From assembly GCA_041941305.1 (NCBI GenBank), contig JBGTQJ010000046.1, positions 1 to 64,000 of the forward strand: 64,000 nt of DNA, read 5' to 3'. The stretch's first letter is position 1. Every line of letters begins with the position of its first letter. This DNA is from JANSWP01 sp041941305 (GTDB taxonomy: Bacteria > Bacteroidota > Bacteroidia > Chitinophagales > Saprospiraceae). The notes below the pieces were generated by a model. It did no database searches. It saw only the letters and a list, made by a program, of their open reading frames with translations, and had not been told where the DNA came from. Made by a program: the position numbers and the translations under genes. This document shows positions 1 through 9,641 of the stretch, piece after piece.

Positions 1-857
1 CAGGTACCTACTATCTCTCAATCGAAGATGCGAATGCATGTACCAATCAGGATTCCATTGATATAGAAGTTAATGCAACACCTAATATTGAGATCATATC
101 TTCTTCTCCAGTGTGTGATGGAGAAGACCTCGAGCTCAATGAAGCAGGTGGAGATGCGGTTAGTTGGTCATGGACTGGACCTAACTTTGCTTCTACTGAA
201 CAGGACCCGGTTATTGACAATGCTGATTTTGAAGTGGGTACTTATGCACTCACTGTCACTGATGCGAATTCTTGTACCAATGAAGCAAGTATAGAAACCT
301 CAATAGCATCGGGAGCTGACTTTGAATCCAAGTTTTTGATTAATCAATTAGCTTGTGTGGGAGATACGATTCATTTTATAGAAATATCAGAGCTGGATTC
401 CAACCAAACAGATGATCTCTTTACAGCATTTGAATGGGACTTTGGAGATGGAACGACTTCTACAGAAAGGGATCCAATGCATATTTACAATGCACCTGGT
501 GATTATACAGTATCCGTCACTGTCTTTTCAGATGCTTGTCCGAATATTTCTATTGTGAAGACCATTACGATTGAGAATTGTAGGAGAACGCCTGATGAGA
601 ATACGCTATTTGCTTATGTCAATCTTTTCCCAATTGTGAATGATGGAAACTTTAGGCTACAGGTAGAAACAAAAGAGAAAAACGATTTAAACATTGAGAT
701 ATATGACGCTAAAGGGGTTTTAATCATGGAGCGAAGGTCAAAAAATCTTATTTCCTTTGATGAACAGTTTTCAATCGAAAGAGATGGGGTTTATTTTGTC
801 CAATTAAAGACCAGGGATGGATTTAAAGTTCTGAAGACCATTGTTGGACGGAATTAA
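1..857 (+). CDS. T9SS-secreted PKD-domain protein, C-terminal part (5' end outside window)
   Basis: The reading frame is open from base 3 at the window edge, so the first visible ATG at 111 is internal and the gene starts upstream. About 284 residues are visible. Two adjacent Ig/PKD-like repeats share a Y-x-L-(S/T)-(I/V)-x-D-A-N-x-C-T-N pattern, followed by a PKD domain with the typical WDFGDGT motif and a YTVSVTV strand. The end (from about LFPIVNDGNFRLQV to KTIVGRN) fits a T9SS type A sorting domain, which sends proteins across the outer membrane for surface attachment or release. An adhesin or surface-matrix role is an inference from the PKD modules only. No catalytic domain is visible in the part present. 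Confidence 0.85.
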   Translation, partial: GTYYLSIEDANACTNQDSIDIEVNATPNIEIISSSPVCDGEDLELNEAGGDAVSWSWTGPNFASTEQDPVIDNADFEVGTYALTVTDANSCTNEASIETSIASGADFESKFLINQLACVGDTIHFIEISELDSNQTDDLFTAFEWDFGDGTTSTERDPMHIYNAPGDYTVSVTVFSDACPNISIVKTITIENCRRTPDENTLFAYVNLFPIVNDGNFRLQVETKEKNDLNIEIYDAKGVLIMERRSKNLISFDEQFSIERDGVYFVQLKTRDGFKVLKTIVGRN

Positions 858-913
858 AATCTATTTTAAGATTTAAATTAGCGGGCAGAACTTTCTAAAT
901 AAAACCTGGATTT

Positions 914-2056
914 ATGAACACAAAAACTACAACCTTTCTGGCTTTACTGTTTTCAATAAACATAGTAATTGCCCAACAAACACTTGAAGAAACACTCCTA
1001 CACGATGGTGTTGAAAGAGAATACACCGTGTACATTCCAGCCATATATGACGGTAGTTCAGCATTTCCATTACTATTTAATTTCCACGGTGGTGGCGGCG
1101 ACATTGCTTCGCAAATATGGACTTCCAACATGAGACCCCTTGCGGATACTGCTGGTTTTATTGTGGTTTATCCTCAGGCATTACCAGACCCAAATGATGG
1201 AGGCACTACACTTTGGACGCATAAACCACCAACTACAGTGGATGATATTTTCTTTGTGGAAGCAATGATTGATGCTATGGCAACAGCATATAACATAGAT
1301 GAAAACAGGGTCTATGCCTGTGGCTATTCCAATGGTGGTGAATTTACTTTTGAATTGGCGTGCAGGTTGAGCGACCGCATTGCAGCAATAGGTGTTGTGG
1401 CAAGATCCATGTTCATTGATACATATGAGAATTGTGCTCCTACTCATCCTACAGCAGTTGTAACCATTCATGGAACAGAGGATGATTATGACGGTATCAC
1501 CTGGCAAGGTATTACTTATTATATCTCTTTGGATGAGGTGAATAATTACTGGACCAATTTCAATAATACGAATACCATTTCATCGGTAACTCTGGTTGAT
1601 GATTTGAATACTTCGGATGGAAGTACAGTTGAACATCATTCCTGGAATAATGGAGATGGTTGCGTTTCTGTAGAGCATTTCAAGGTGATAAATGGTGGGC
1701 ATGATTGGCCTGGGAGTTTTGGAAATATGGATATTAACTCAAATCAGGAAATCTGGAATTTTGTCTCCAGATACAATCGCGGTGGATTAATCGGTTGTAG
1801 TGCAACTTCCCTTAATGAGGAAGTTAAGTCTAGTGAACAAATACAGATTTATCCCAATCCAGTAGCTGATTTCACAACTATTGAAATGGAATGGTCTGAT
1901 AAGCAGGAATACCATATTTATTCTACATTTGGAGAACTTGTTTTGTCGGGAAATATTGATTCCAATAGTTCGACGATTGATGTATCGAGTTTAACTTCAG
2001 GTGTTTATTTTTTGAAAATTGAAAAGAATAGGACGAAACTGATAAAAGCAAAATAA
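914..2056 (+). CDS. Secreted polyhydroxybutyrate depolymerase/feruloyl esterase-like hydrolase with T9SS tail
   Basis: 380 residues. A signal peptide (about residues 1-20, ending in IVIAQ) is followed by an alpha/beta-hydrolase of the LpqC / PHB depolymerase / feruloyl esterase group. The oxyanion-hole strand carries HGGGGD (about 58-63), the nucleophile elbow is GYSNGG with Ser139, a likely acid sits in HGTEDD (about 190), and the likely catalytic His is in NGGHDWPG (about 263). The last ~75 residues start with IYPNP and form a T9SS sorting domain. The substrate may be a polyester or an esterified plant polysaccharide; sequence alone cannot separate the two. It lies 57 bp behind another T9SS cargo gene but the two need not be co-transcribed. 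Confidence 0.85.
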   Translation: MNTKTTTFLALLFSINIVIAQQTLEETLLHDGVEREYTVYIPAIYDGSSAFPLLFNFHGGGGDIASQIWTSNMRPLADTAGFIVVYPQALPDPNDGGTTLWTHKPPTTVDDIFFVEAMIDAMATAYNIDENRVYACGYSNGGEFTFELACRLSDRIAAIGVVARSMFIDTYENCAPTHPTAVVTIHGTEDDYDGITWQGITYYISLDEVNNYWTNFNNTNTISSVTLVDDLNTSDGSTVEHHSWNNGDGCVSVEHFKVINGGHDWPGSFGNMDINSNQEIWNFVSRYNRGGLIGCSATSLNEEVKSSEQIQIYPNPVADFTTIEMEWSDKQEYHIYSTFGELVLSGNIDSNSSTIDVSSLTSGVYFLKIEKNRTKLIKAK

Positions 2057-2098
2057 GCTCTAAATTATATTCGCTAAGGAGCTTTCCTGACTCAAAAT

Positions 2099-2266
2099 AT
2101 GCTCGAATTAAAACACTATTTTATGCAAAGAATAACCAACCCTGATTCAGGTTTTTATCGCAGAAAGGGCAACACTTATTTAATTAGTCCTTTCGAAATT
2201 GAGCAATTTAACGATTTGGGTTATGTCGTTTTAAATGATGTTTTGACAGAAGAGGAATTAAAGTAA
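2099..2266 (+). pseudogene. Possible phytanoyl-CoA dioxygenase-like N-terminal remnant
   Basis: A 55-codon reading frame ending TAA. Its C-terminal half reads FNDLGYVVLNDVLTEEEL, which resembles the first strand-helix of PhyH-type Fe(II)/2-oxoglutarate dioxygenases (typically GYVVL..vLs.eE.). A further 32-codon frame begins at the overlapping ATG at 2266 and runs to 2364, ending inside the next gene on the other strand. Neither piece carries the HxD...H iron site. The simplest reading is a decayed N-terminal piece left after deletion, but a small real gene cannot be excluded. Confidence 0.3.
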
Positions 2267-2353
2267 TGGCTTTCAGGGATGTGAATACAATTAAAGAAGA
2301 GCGAGCCATGGGATTTACACATTCACATAATGATGAAGTGAATTGGGATGAGA

Positions 2354-3214
2354 TTATTCACTAAAAGGCAACAAATCTGGTTCTAAATAACTCCCTTTTG
2401 CCTCTTCCGATTGAAAGATGTTAAAGCTATAATGCGATTCTATTAAGCCTTTGAAGTCCTTTTTGAGTTTTGGAAATTTAAGTACAAAATCAAAAAAGTT
2501 GTCTGTATTGGCTCGTTGCATGAAATGGTGTACAATTATAACAGCTGCCACTGTTACCGTTTTATGGTATTTATCCTGGGCGCCCAAATGATTGACATAA
2601 TTAGTGAGTTGATCGCAAACAGTAGCAATGGCAGTTTCAAGTCCATGTTTTTTTAGATGTATCCAAGCCAGCCTTAAATGCGCTTCATGACTGAATGACC
2701 CTGGTGGCAATGCGCAATTGCTAAAATCCTGTTCAAATTGTTCATCAGTAAGATCGAAATGATTGTTCAGCTTGTAGTCATCTGAGAGTAGGGATATTTT
2801 TTGAATGTCCCCATTTATCCAGGACTTTCTTGCTTCTTTACTGAATAAAATTGGACTGGAATAATATTCAAGCGGATAATTTTTAGAAGCCATTTCAGAA
2901 TTCAAAAGGTTATTACAAGCATCTTCAATCGCAAGAGAAGGATGGTTTAGAAGAAATTTTTTGGTTAGAATCATCCAAAAAATGGTTAGGGTTTCGTGAT
3001 AACCGGAATCATCTGTATTTAAAGTTCCGACAGCAATATTGTAGGCTTTGATCTTTGATTTTACCAAATCAAGTGCAGTGTCGAAATCATAATTCACATT
3101 GTGCCACAATCCCACGATAACGTGTGTCTGATGTGTCCATTCGCCTTTGGGCAATGATTTATCAGAGAATTTAGAAACCAGGTCATCTATTGCTTTGGAG
3201 GAAAATCTTTTCAT
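2354..3214 (-). CDS. Internally duplicated HxxH protein of unknown function
   Basis: 286 residues, cytoplasmic, no signal peptide or membrane segment. I do not recognise the family. The protein contains the same module twice: about residues 20-90 (LPKGEWTHQTH ... YHETLT) and about 168-235 (LPPGSFSHEAH ... YHKTVT). Both copies share LPxG-x-(W/F)-(T/S)-HxxH and, some 40 residues on, YHxT(L/V)T. Histidines 28, 31 and 73 in the first copy match 176, 179 and 217 in the second, which suggests a metal-binding or catalytic site in each half. It is followed on the same strand by nothing close and preceded, 103 bp upstream, by a Crp/Fnr regulator gene, so regulation by that protein is plausible. Confidence 0.75.
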   Translation of the reverse strand: MKRFSSKAIDDLVSKFSDKSLPKGEWTHQTHVIVGLWHNVNYDFDTALDLVKSKIKAYNIAVGTLNTDDSGYHETLTIFWMILTKKFLLNHPSLAIEDACNNLLNSEMASKNYPLEYYSSPILFSKEARKSWINGDIQKISLLSDDYKLNNHFDLTDEQFEQDFSNCALPPGSFSHEAHLRLAWIHLKKHGLETAIATVCDQLTNYVNHLGAQDKYHKTVTVAAVIIVHHFMQRANTDNFFDFVLKFPKLKKDFKGLIESHYSFNIFQSEEAKGSYLEPDLLPFSE

Positions 3215-3317
3215 TCAATTTTTTTAGTGCGTCTTACGGAACAATAACACAGTTAGCGTACGTGGCTCGCTTAAGCTGAAAATAAAAACACAAAAATATA
3301 ACCTCTGACAATCGTTC

Positions 3318-3851
3318 TCATTTACATTTGTTGATAAGTTGTTTCCGTACTCTGCTCAATTGGGTAGGGGTGATTCCCAAATATTGGGCTATGTAGTAAT
3401 GAGGGATTCGATTCAATAAGCCTGGATAATCCTTTAAAAAGAGTGCATATTTTTCCAAAGCGTCCAGATTGAGCAATGAGACCAGTCTGGATTGCAATTG
3501 TTTATTGAGTTTCTGAAATTCACGGGTGATGACATCTGTTATTTCCTGATTCTTGTTGACATAAGACATCACCTCTGAATAATTGGCAACCGAAAGTTCA
3601 CAATCCTCTAATGCCTGAATCGTCATAGAGATATTTACATTGGGAATGTAACTACCCACCACCATATCACCTTCCTGGTAGAAATGAGTTGTTATTTCAT
3701 CCCCTTCATTATCATATACAAAACCTCGCATCACTCCTTTTTTTAGCATACCAATCTTTGTACAAGGCTTGCCATATTCAAGAAAAGAATCTCCGTTTTT
3801 AATAAACTCTATGCTATGTAAGGATTCGTTAAGCGAAGGATTTTTACTCAT
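3318..3851 (-). CDS. Crp/Fnr family transcriptional regulator
   Basis: 177 residues. The N-terminal two thirds form a cyclic-nucleotide-binding-like beta roll (EYGKPCTKIGMLKKGVMRGFV, then EGDEITTHFYQEGDMV). A long dimerisation helix follows and the C-terminus has a helix-turn-helix reading YIAQYLGITPTQLSRVRKQL, matching Bacteroidota members of this family. It is shorter than classical CRP (about 210) but this is normal for the short Bacteroidota type. The residues that bind cAMP in CRP are not evident, so the signal it senses is unknown. It lies just upstream of the HxxH-duplicated gene on the same strand. Confidence 0.88.
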   Translation of the reverse strand: MSKNPSLNESLHSIEFIKNGDSFLEYGKPCTKIGMLKKGVMRGFVYDNEGDEITTHFYQEGDMVVGSYIPNVNISMTIQALEDCELSVANYSEVMSYVNKNQEITDVITREFQKLNKQLQSRLVSLLNLDALEKYALFLKDYPGLLNRIPHYYIAQYLGITPTQLSRVRKQLINKCK

Positions 3852-3947
3852 TTGTGATGGCTTTCTGATGATACCTTTGAGTGATGAAAGAGAGAAGCGC
3901 TAAAAGGTGTTATCAGTAATCTGGCAAGCGATAAGCCTTTTTAGCCC

Positions 3948-4122
3948 AGGACTGTTAAGTTCTCCCTGCGCAACCCCTTTAATCCCCTGAAGGGGAAAAT
4001 CTGCCCGCTTCTAAGTGCTTGATTTTCAGAGGGCGGCTACTCCTCCTTTTCCCAAAGGGACTCCTTTGGAGAGGAGGTTGGGAGGTCTGCGAGGGCAATT
4101 TCCAATAGAACTTAACAGTCCT
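3948..4122. repeat. MITE-like element with 16-bp perfect terminal inverted repeats
   Basis: AGGACTGTTAAGTTCT at 3948-3963 is exactly repeated in inverse orientation at 4107-4122, giving a 175-bp unit without a plausible gene. The interior holds short dyads (CCCCTGAAGGGG near 3983, and a CCAAAGG/CCTTTGG pair near 4050-4070). A CTTTTTAGCC sequence occurs just outside each end (near 3937 and 4123), as might be left by insertion, though the spacing differs. It sits in the 380-bp gap between the Crp/Fnr gene and the 3' end of the FtsX-type permease gene. Confidence 0.6.
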
Positions 4123-4231
4123 GCTTTTTAGCCTGCCTACAAAGTTATAACACAAAAATATCATCTCTGCGGGTAACATTGGTTTTTAAAAACCATTTTT
4201 GGATGTCTTATTGAATAGGAAATCAAATTAC

Positions 4232-6856
4232 TCAATCTGCCTTCAATGCACCAACAGGATTTGCTGTCGCCGCTTTTATTGCCTGGAAACTTACTGTCAA
4301 TATCGTAATGACCAAAGCCAAGGCACCTGCCAATACAAAAATCCACCATGGGAAAGTGGTTTGAAAATCGGAATGCGCTATCCATGCACTAACGTAATGA
4401 TAGGCAATAGGCGCTGCAAGCAATCCTGAAATCAATATCAAAATCATAAAGTCTTTTGAGAGCATTAGCCATAAATTGCCAACAGATGCGCCCAATACTT
4501 TGCGAATTCCAATTTCTTTGGTACGCTTTTCAGCAACATAGGATGCCAATCCAAATAAGCCCAGACAACTGATAATAATCGCCAAAAAAGCAAACAGACT
4601 CACCAGTTTGCCCACTCTTTCTTCATTCCTGAATTTGCGACCATAGTGCTCATCAATAAATACATAATCCAAAACCAAATCAGGAGAATGCATTTTCAAA
4701 ACTGTCTCCACAGCTGTGATGGCTTTTTCTGTTGGCGCATCCTGCTTTAGTTTTATGTTAATGATTTGTCCCCCACGCCTTGCGATGTGATAAAAATGAG
4801 GGCGTGTCGGATGATAGGGAGATTCAACAATCATGTTTTTAATGACCCCTACGATGGTATAAGGACGATCATCCCATTTTACCACTTCACCAATGGGGTT
4901 TTCCAGCCCCATAAATTTTATGGCTTCCTCATTTACAATAAAGGCTGCCGAGTCAGATGCCAATTCTTTAGTGAAATCGCGTCCTTCGATAATCTCCCAG
5001 CCAATGGTCCTACCATAATCATATGCTACGCCTGTGTTTGGAAAGTCCACACCAACATTGGGATCTTTTCCACTCCATTGAAGGTTGCCATTGGTTTGCC
5101 AAACCCTGGTCACAGGGCTTAGGGAACGAGCTACATTTGAAACGTAATTGGTTTTTAATAATCCGTCCTTGACGACATCAAAATGTTCATAAATCGGTTG
5201 ATCGCGAACAAAAAGCATCAATAAATTATCCTGATTGTAGCCGACCGGGCGATCTTTGACAAATTTAATTTGCTTATAAACCATCATCACGCCAATAATT
5301 AGTGTAACCGATACCGTAAATTGAACGACCACCAAAACCTTTCTGGGAACCAAAGCCATTCGACCAACTTTGAAAGCACCTTTTAATGTGCTTATTGGAT
5401 TGAAAGAGGATAAATAAAGTGCCGGATAACTACCCGCCAACAGGCCAGTAATTAGAATAAATCCCAAACCACCCAGCCACAGCAATGGATTAGACCATAA
5501 GATGGACATTTCCTTATCGGCAATTTCGTTGAACCAGGGCAAAAACAACTGTACCAAACCAAGGGATAAGACAAAAGCAAAAAGTGAAATCAATAAAGAC
5601 TCGCTGTAAAATTGACCAATCAATTGTCCCCTCCCTGATCCGATTGTTTTTCGGACACCTACTTCTTTGGCGCGTTTTTCAGAGCGAGCTGTACTCAAAT
5701 TCATAAAATTGATACATGCCAAAATCAATACGAAAATTCCAATGATTCCAAACAACCAAACATTGTCAATTCGTCCACCCGTATTGACGCCATTTTCAAA
5801 CCTGGAAGACAAATACCATTTAGACATGGGGTGTAAAAAAACTTCGGGTTTGGCTGCTAAAGCGGATTCGTCATGGGATGAATTATCGAAGATGATTTGT
5901 TTGATATTGGATTCAACTTCCACAAAATCTGCACCTTTTCCTATTTGGACCAAGGTCAGAAAACCACTCATGCCCCAGGGATTATTCAATTGACTTATCC
6001 ATGGTTCCAATGTTTCATACAATCCCCAGGAGCCAATAAAATCTATTTCATTAAACGAACTGTTAACCGGAAAGTCAGAATAAATACCAGTCACTTTAAC
6101 TGAAGTTTGTTCAATTTCAAGTGTTTTCCCGAAAGCATCCTGCCCATCAAAAACGGTATTGGCAAAGGATTCTGAGAGCATAATAGAGTTGGGTTCGGCT
6201 AGTCCGGAATATTCACCTTTGACCATTTCAAACGACAGCATCTCGGGCGCATTTGGCTCAAAGAAATGACCATTTTTTACATATTTTTCCCCCTTGAAAT
6301 ACAAGTCCTTTTGTTGCTCAAATGAGCCACGAACCACTTGCTTGAAATGATGTCCGTATGTATTTCTGAGTTCATCCGCCAAAGGTTTCATGGTAGACCA
6401 CCAGGTTTCTTTTTCGGTGCCGATGGTGCGATGTTGCATCACTCTTGCAATTTGGTCCCGGTTTTGGAAATTGCTGTTGAAGGACAATTCATCGTATAAC
6501 CACAAACCAATCATCAGGGCGACTGCCATGCCCAGTGCCAATCCCCCAATGTTGATAAAAGCGTAGGTTTTGTTTTTGGTTAAATGTCTAAAGCTGATTT
6601 TAAAGTTTTGTCGGAACATGATGGTATAATTTATCGGGTGAGGAAATGAAATTGGACGAATAATGCCAATTCGAAATAAAGACATGACATCTCTGAAGAA
6701 TCGCCAGAATGCTTTCTTTTCATCAGATGTTTCCAAATTGGCAAAGTATCGCTCTCGCAAATCTCCTTCGATGTCTTCAACAAATTCGGGATTGCAATAC
6801 CATCTGAAAAAATTAAGGAGCCGTTTAGGCGGTTCTTTTATTTGATTGTGATTCAT
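4232..6856 (-). CDS. FtsX-type ABC transporter permease with N-terminal permease prefix domain
   Basis: 874 residues. Residues 1-70 match the permease prefix domain 2 found in ADOP-type permeases (PPKRLLNFFRWYCNPEFVED, then a DLRERY motif). A first membrane helix (about 105-128) leads into a MacB-like periplasmic domain. Two FtsX cores follow, each of three helices, with KEVGVRKTIGSGRGQLI in the first and KEIGIRKVLGASVGNLW in the second; this duplicated layout is characteristic of the family. No ATPase gene is adjacent, so it must use one encoded elsewhere. The gene begins 6 bp after the PadR-type gene, so the pair is almost certainly one operon under PadR control. The substrate is unknown; lipid or peptide export and envelope-stress roles are known for relatives. 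Confidence 0.9.
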   Translation of the reverse strand: MNHNQIKEPPKRLLNFFRWYCNPEFVEDIEGDLRERYFANLETSDEKKAFWRFFRDVMSLFRIGIIRPISFPHPINYTIMFRQNFKISFRHLTKNKTYAFINIGGLALGMAVALMIGLWLYDELSFNSNFQNRDQIARVMQHRTIGTEKETWWSTMKPLADELRNTYGHHFKQVVRGSFEQQKDLYFKGEKYVKNGHFFEPNAPEMLSFEMVKGEYSGLAEPNSIMLSESFANTVFDGQDAFGKTLEIEQTSVKVTGIYSDFPVNSSFNEIDFIGSWGLYETLEPWISQLNNPWGMSGFLTLVQIGKGADFVEVESNIKQIIFDNSSHDESALAAKPEVFLHPMSKWYLSSRFENGVNTGGRIDNVWLFGIIGIFVLILACINFMNLSTARSEKRAKEVGVRKTIGSGRGQLIGQFYSESLLISLFAFVLSLGLVQLFLPWFNEIADKEMSILWSNPLLWLGGLGFILITGLLAGSYPALYLSSFNPISTLKGAFKVGRMALVPRKVLVVVQFTVSVTLIIGVMMVYKQIKFVKDRPVGYNQDNLLMLFVRDQPIYEHFDVVKDGLLKTNYVSNVARSLSPVTRVWQTNGNLQWSGKDPNVGVDFPNTGVAYDYGRTIGWEIIEGRDFTKELASDSAAFIVNEEAIKFMGLENPIGEVVKWDDRPYTIVGVIKNMIVESPYHPTRPHFYHIARRGGQIINIKLKQDAPTEKAITAVETVLKMHSPDLVLDYVFIDEHYGRKFRNEERVGKLVSLFAFLAIIISCLGLFGLASYVAEKRTKEIGIRKVLGASVGNLWLMLSKDFMILILISGLLAAPIAYHYVSAWIAHSDFQTTFPWWIFVLAGALALVITILTVSFQAIKAATANPVGALKAD

Positions 6857-6862
6857 TCTAAT

Positions 6863-7189
6863 TTAGTTAAAAGCAGTTTTGGGAATTGCATTCCAAAGAT
6901 TCATTCTTTCCTCTTTTTTGGCTTCCAAAGCTTGTTTCCCAAAATTGGTGACTGCATAGAATCGCTTGCGCTTTCCACCGCGAATTTTGGTTGCCTCTCC
7001 AAATTCGGATTCCAAATACCCTTTTTTCTCCAGCCGTTTGAGTACCGTTTGCAAGGAACCAATGCTGACTTTCCGATTCAGGCGTTCTTCCATCTCATTG
7101 ATGATGGCTATTCCATATGCATTGCTATATAGAATTGCTACGGTCAGTAATACGACTTCTTCAAATTCTCCAATGTGATTTCGATTCAT
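6863..7189 (-). CDS. PadR family transcriptional regulator
   Basis: 108 residues with the PadR winged-helix fold: LTVAILYSNAYGIAIINEMEE for the first helices, then IGSLQTVLKRLEKKGYLESE for the recognition helix and wing, and a basic RGGKRKRFYAVTNFGKQALE segment typical of the family. PadR proteins bind operator palindromes as dimers and usually repress the transporter gene beside them. It is the first gene of a two-gene operon with the ABC permease (6-bp gap), matching the common regulator-permease pair in Bacteroidota and Acidobacteriota. Confidence 0.92.
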   Translation of the reverse strand: MNRNHIGEFEEVVLLTVAILYSNAYGIAIINEMEERLNRKVSIGSLQTVLKRLEKKGYLESEFGEATKIRGGKRKRFYAVTNFGKQALEAKKEERMNLWNAIPKTAFN

Positions 7190-7286
7190 TTGAATATTTT
7201 TACCTTAAATGTAGTTTTTATTAATTATAAGGATTGCTTTTAAATGAAAAAGTTGCAATTAGTACATTGTGTAAAAAGTTCTTTCA

Positions 7287-7351
7287 TATCCGCGCCGCCG
7301 GCACGGATACAGGGCAAAATCATTTATTGGCTGCAATGCAGTCAATAAATG
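7287..7351. repeat. Two adjacent imperfect palindromes upstream of the beta-helix gene
   Basis: TATCCGCGCCG at 7287-7297 pairs with CGGCACGGATA at 7299-7309 (one mismatch). CATTTATTGGCTGCA at 7321-7335 pairs with TGCAGTCAATAAATG at 7337-7351 (one mismatch). The first is GC-rich in an AT-rich region and resembles the small palindrome at 26257-26274. They lie between the divergent PadR and beta-helix genes, so they could be operators, REP-like elements or transcript hairpins. Confidence 0.45.
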
Positions 7352-7441
7352 GTAGTAATGGATGAGATGAAAATTAGATGATATATTTTTGCAAGGCAAC
7401 TCCTTTGGAGGAGGAACGGAAAAACTCAAAAAGGGACAATT

Positions 7442-9394
7442 ATGAAACTCAACACTCATCGTCAATTTTTCTTTTCATTACTTTTTATCATTCCTACGAT
7501 GCTTTTGGCTGGCAATGAAACCGAACCAGGAAGCCTTGAAAGCTATTCCACCATTTACTCCATTGGTTTTGAATGGAATATCGAGGGCGATGATAATCAC
7601 AATGCAAGCTGTAATGTTCAATACAGGATTTCAGGCTCGACTATATGGCTTCCGGCGATGCCTCTTTACAGAGTAGATTTTGAAGGGTATAATATGTTGG
7701 CGGGCAGCATTCTTTTTTTGGAACCTGGTACTACATATGAAGTTCAATTAATGCTGTCAGATCCGGACGGAGGAGAAAGTACTTTAATTGAAATGGTGAC
7801 TACTCGCATGGTTCCGGTGATGCCTTCAGGCGGAAATTCTTATCATGTTATACCTGGAAACGGAGGAGGTGACGGTTCTGAAAATAATCCTTTCCAGGGG
7901 ATTGAGGCGGCAGAGGCTGTAGCTCAGCCAGGGGATATTTTCCTGCTGCATGCTGGCAATTATGGCGGAGTAATCTTCCTAAATTCAGGAGGGACGCCCA
8001 ATAATCATGTGGTTTGGAAAGCTTTTAATAATGAAAGTCCCACTTTCGAAGGCATAAGAATAGAAAGTGATTATATCTGGTTAGATGGATTGACGGTTAT
8101 AGATCAACAATATGGCCTACGAACTTCTCCTCCAGGACCAATAGGTATCAACATTACCCACTGCACTTTTATTAAAAATCATTACTCCATTTATTTGAAT
8201 GATGGAGGGGCCGACTGGTACATTGCCGATAATATTATCATTGGAGACAATGATCCTAACCTTTCCGATTTTTCAGGCGAGGGCATTGAGCTATGGTACA
8301 CAGAAGGACATACGGTTGCTCACAATAAAATTTCGAGAACGGCGGATGGGATTTCTTATCCGCATTCAAATGTTGATATTTTCGGTAATGAAATCTTTGA
8401 TACTTCAGACGATGGCATTGAAGGGGACTATGGGCACGCCAATATTAGAATATGGGGAAACAGAATAACAAACCCGAGAAATAATGGCATCAGTTTTCAG
8501 CCCATGGACGGGTCGCCCTGGTATGTCCTGTATAATCAGGTTGCAGTTTTGGACGAGAGTGTGATGAAGTTACGAACCAGATCAGATAGAGCATTGATTG
8601 CACACAATACATTTGTTGCCCAAAGCGGACCAATTGGATTTGGTACTGGGTATTTGCGCAATATGGAGGTGAAAAATAACCTTTGGATATCTGTCAAAGA
8701 CCGCTATGTGTGGGAAGAATCACAGGATGTGAATCAAATCATCAATTGGAAAACGGACTTTGATTACAATGGATTTGATTGGGGAAATTATCCCTACGCA
8801 TTCAAATGGGATAATACAAAACTGGTGGATATTGCCGAATTTAATCAGTTAACCGGTCAGGAAGAACACGGTGTGAAAATTGACCAAACGACTTGTTTTG
8901 ATTCACTGAATTATACCGGTTTGGTCGATTCTTTTTTTATTGAATACCAAATTTTAAATCCGAATTGCAATGCCATTGACGCAGGAATTGTCCTACCAAA
9001 CATCAATGATGATTTCACTGGCAATGCTCCTGATTTGGGAGCCTATGAATATGGTCAGGCATTGCCTGTTTATGGACCTCGTAGTGATGTCATCAACCAT
9101 TCAGCATCCATCAATCCTCTGTCTTTTGAATTAAAACAAAACTATCCGAATCCCGTCAGTGGCTATACAAGCATTAATTATTCTGTGTCTTCGCAATCAG
9201 AAATTGACCTGTCATTGTACGATTTGATGGGTAATAAAATAACAACCCTATTCAAGGGTATCAAACCCGCTGGCAATCATCAGTTTATTTGGAATCGAAA
9301 TATGAATACCCATCTGCCTCCCGGATTGTATTTTTATGTAATGACCATTGACAAACAACAACAAACCAGGAAGATGATTGTAGGTAGGGATTAA
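7442..9394 (+). CDS. T9SS-secreted right-handed parallel beta-helix protein
   Basis: 650 residues. A signal peptide (about 1-22, ending MLLAG) is followed by a fibronectin-III-like stretch (about 30-125) with EPGTTYEVQLMLSDPDGG. Residues about 135-470 show the repeating turn pattern of NosD/pectate-lyase-like beta helices: IRIESDYIWLDGLTV, GINITHCTFIKN, YIADNIIIGD, HTVAHNKISR, VDIFGNEIFD, IRIWGNRITN. Such helices bind or cleave polysaccharides, but no catalytic set can be assigned by eye. The C-terminus (YPNPVSGYTSINYSV to MIVGRD) is a T9SS sorting domain. It is probably a surface or released polysaccharide-acting protein. Confidence 0.85.
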   Translation: MKLNTHRQFFFSLLFIIPTMLLAGNETEPGSLESYSTIYSIGFEWNIEGDDNHNASCNVQYRISGSTIWLPAMPLYRVDFEGYNMLAGSILFLEPGTTYEVQLMLSDPDGGESTLIEMVTTRMVPVMPSGGNSYHVIPGNGGGDGSENNPFQGIEAAEAVAQPGDIFLLHAGNYGGVIFLNSGGTPNNHVVWKAFNNESPTFEGIRIESDYIWLDGLTVIDQQYGLRTSPPGPIGINITHCTFIKNHYSIYLNDGGADWYIADNIIIGDNDPNLSDFSGEGIELWYTEGHTVAHNKISRTADGISYPHSNVDIFGNEIFDTSDDGIEGDYGHANIRIWGNRITNPRNNGISFQPMDGSPWYVLYNQVAVLDESVMKLRTRSDRALIAHNTFVAQSGPIGFGTGYLRNMEVKNNLWISVKDRYVWEESQDVNQIINWKTDFDYNGFDWGNYPYAFKWDNTKLVDIAEFNQLTGQEEHGVKIDQTTCFDSLNYTGLVDSFFIEYQILNPNCNAIDAGIVLPNINDDFTGNAPDLGAYEYGQALPVYGPRSDVINHSASINPLSFELKQNYPNPVSGYTSINYSVSSQSEIDLSLYDLMGNKITTLFKGIKPAGNHQFIWNRNMNTHLPPGLYFYVMTIDKQQQTRKMIVGRD

Positions 9395-9641
9395 GAGCCT
9401 TATTTGTTTGAAGGGGAGATGACGTCTTCTTAATCCTACATTAAAGAGATATTATTCGGGCTGCTTGAGTGTTTGGAATTGAGCAGTCTATAAAAGGGAA
9501 ATTGAAGCCGTATAACAATATTTATACTGTGTTAAAAAAAAGGAGTATAAACTTGCATTGAAAGCGTGCAGGTTTGAAACAAGGATAACAGTTAATTTAC
9601 CGTATTAGCCAAACCTATAGATTTTTTTGACACGATTCCAC

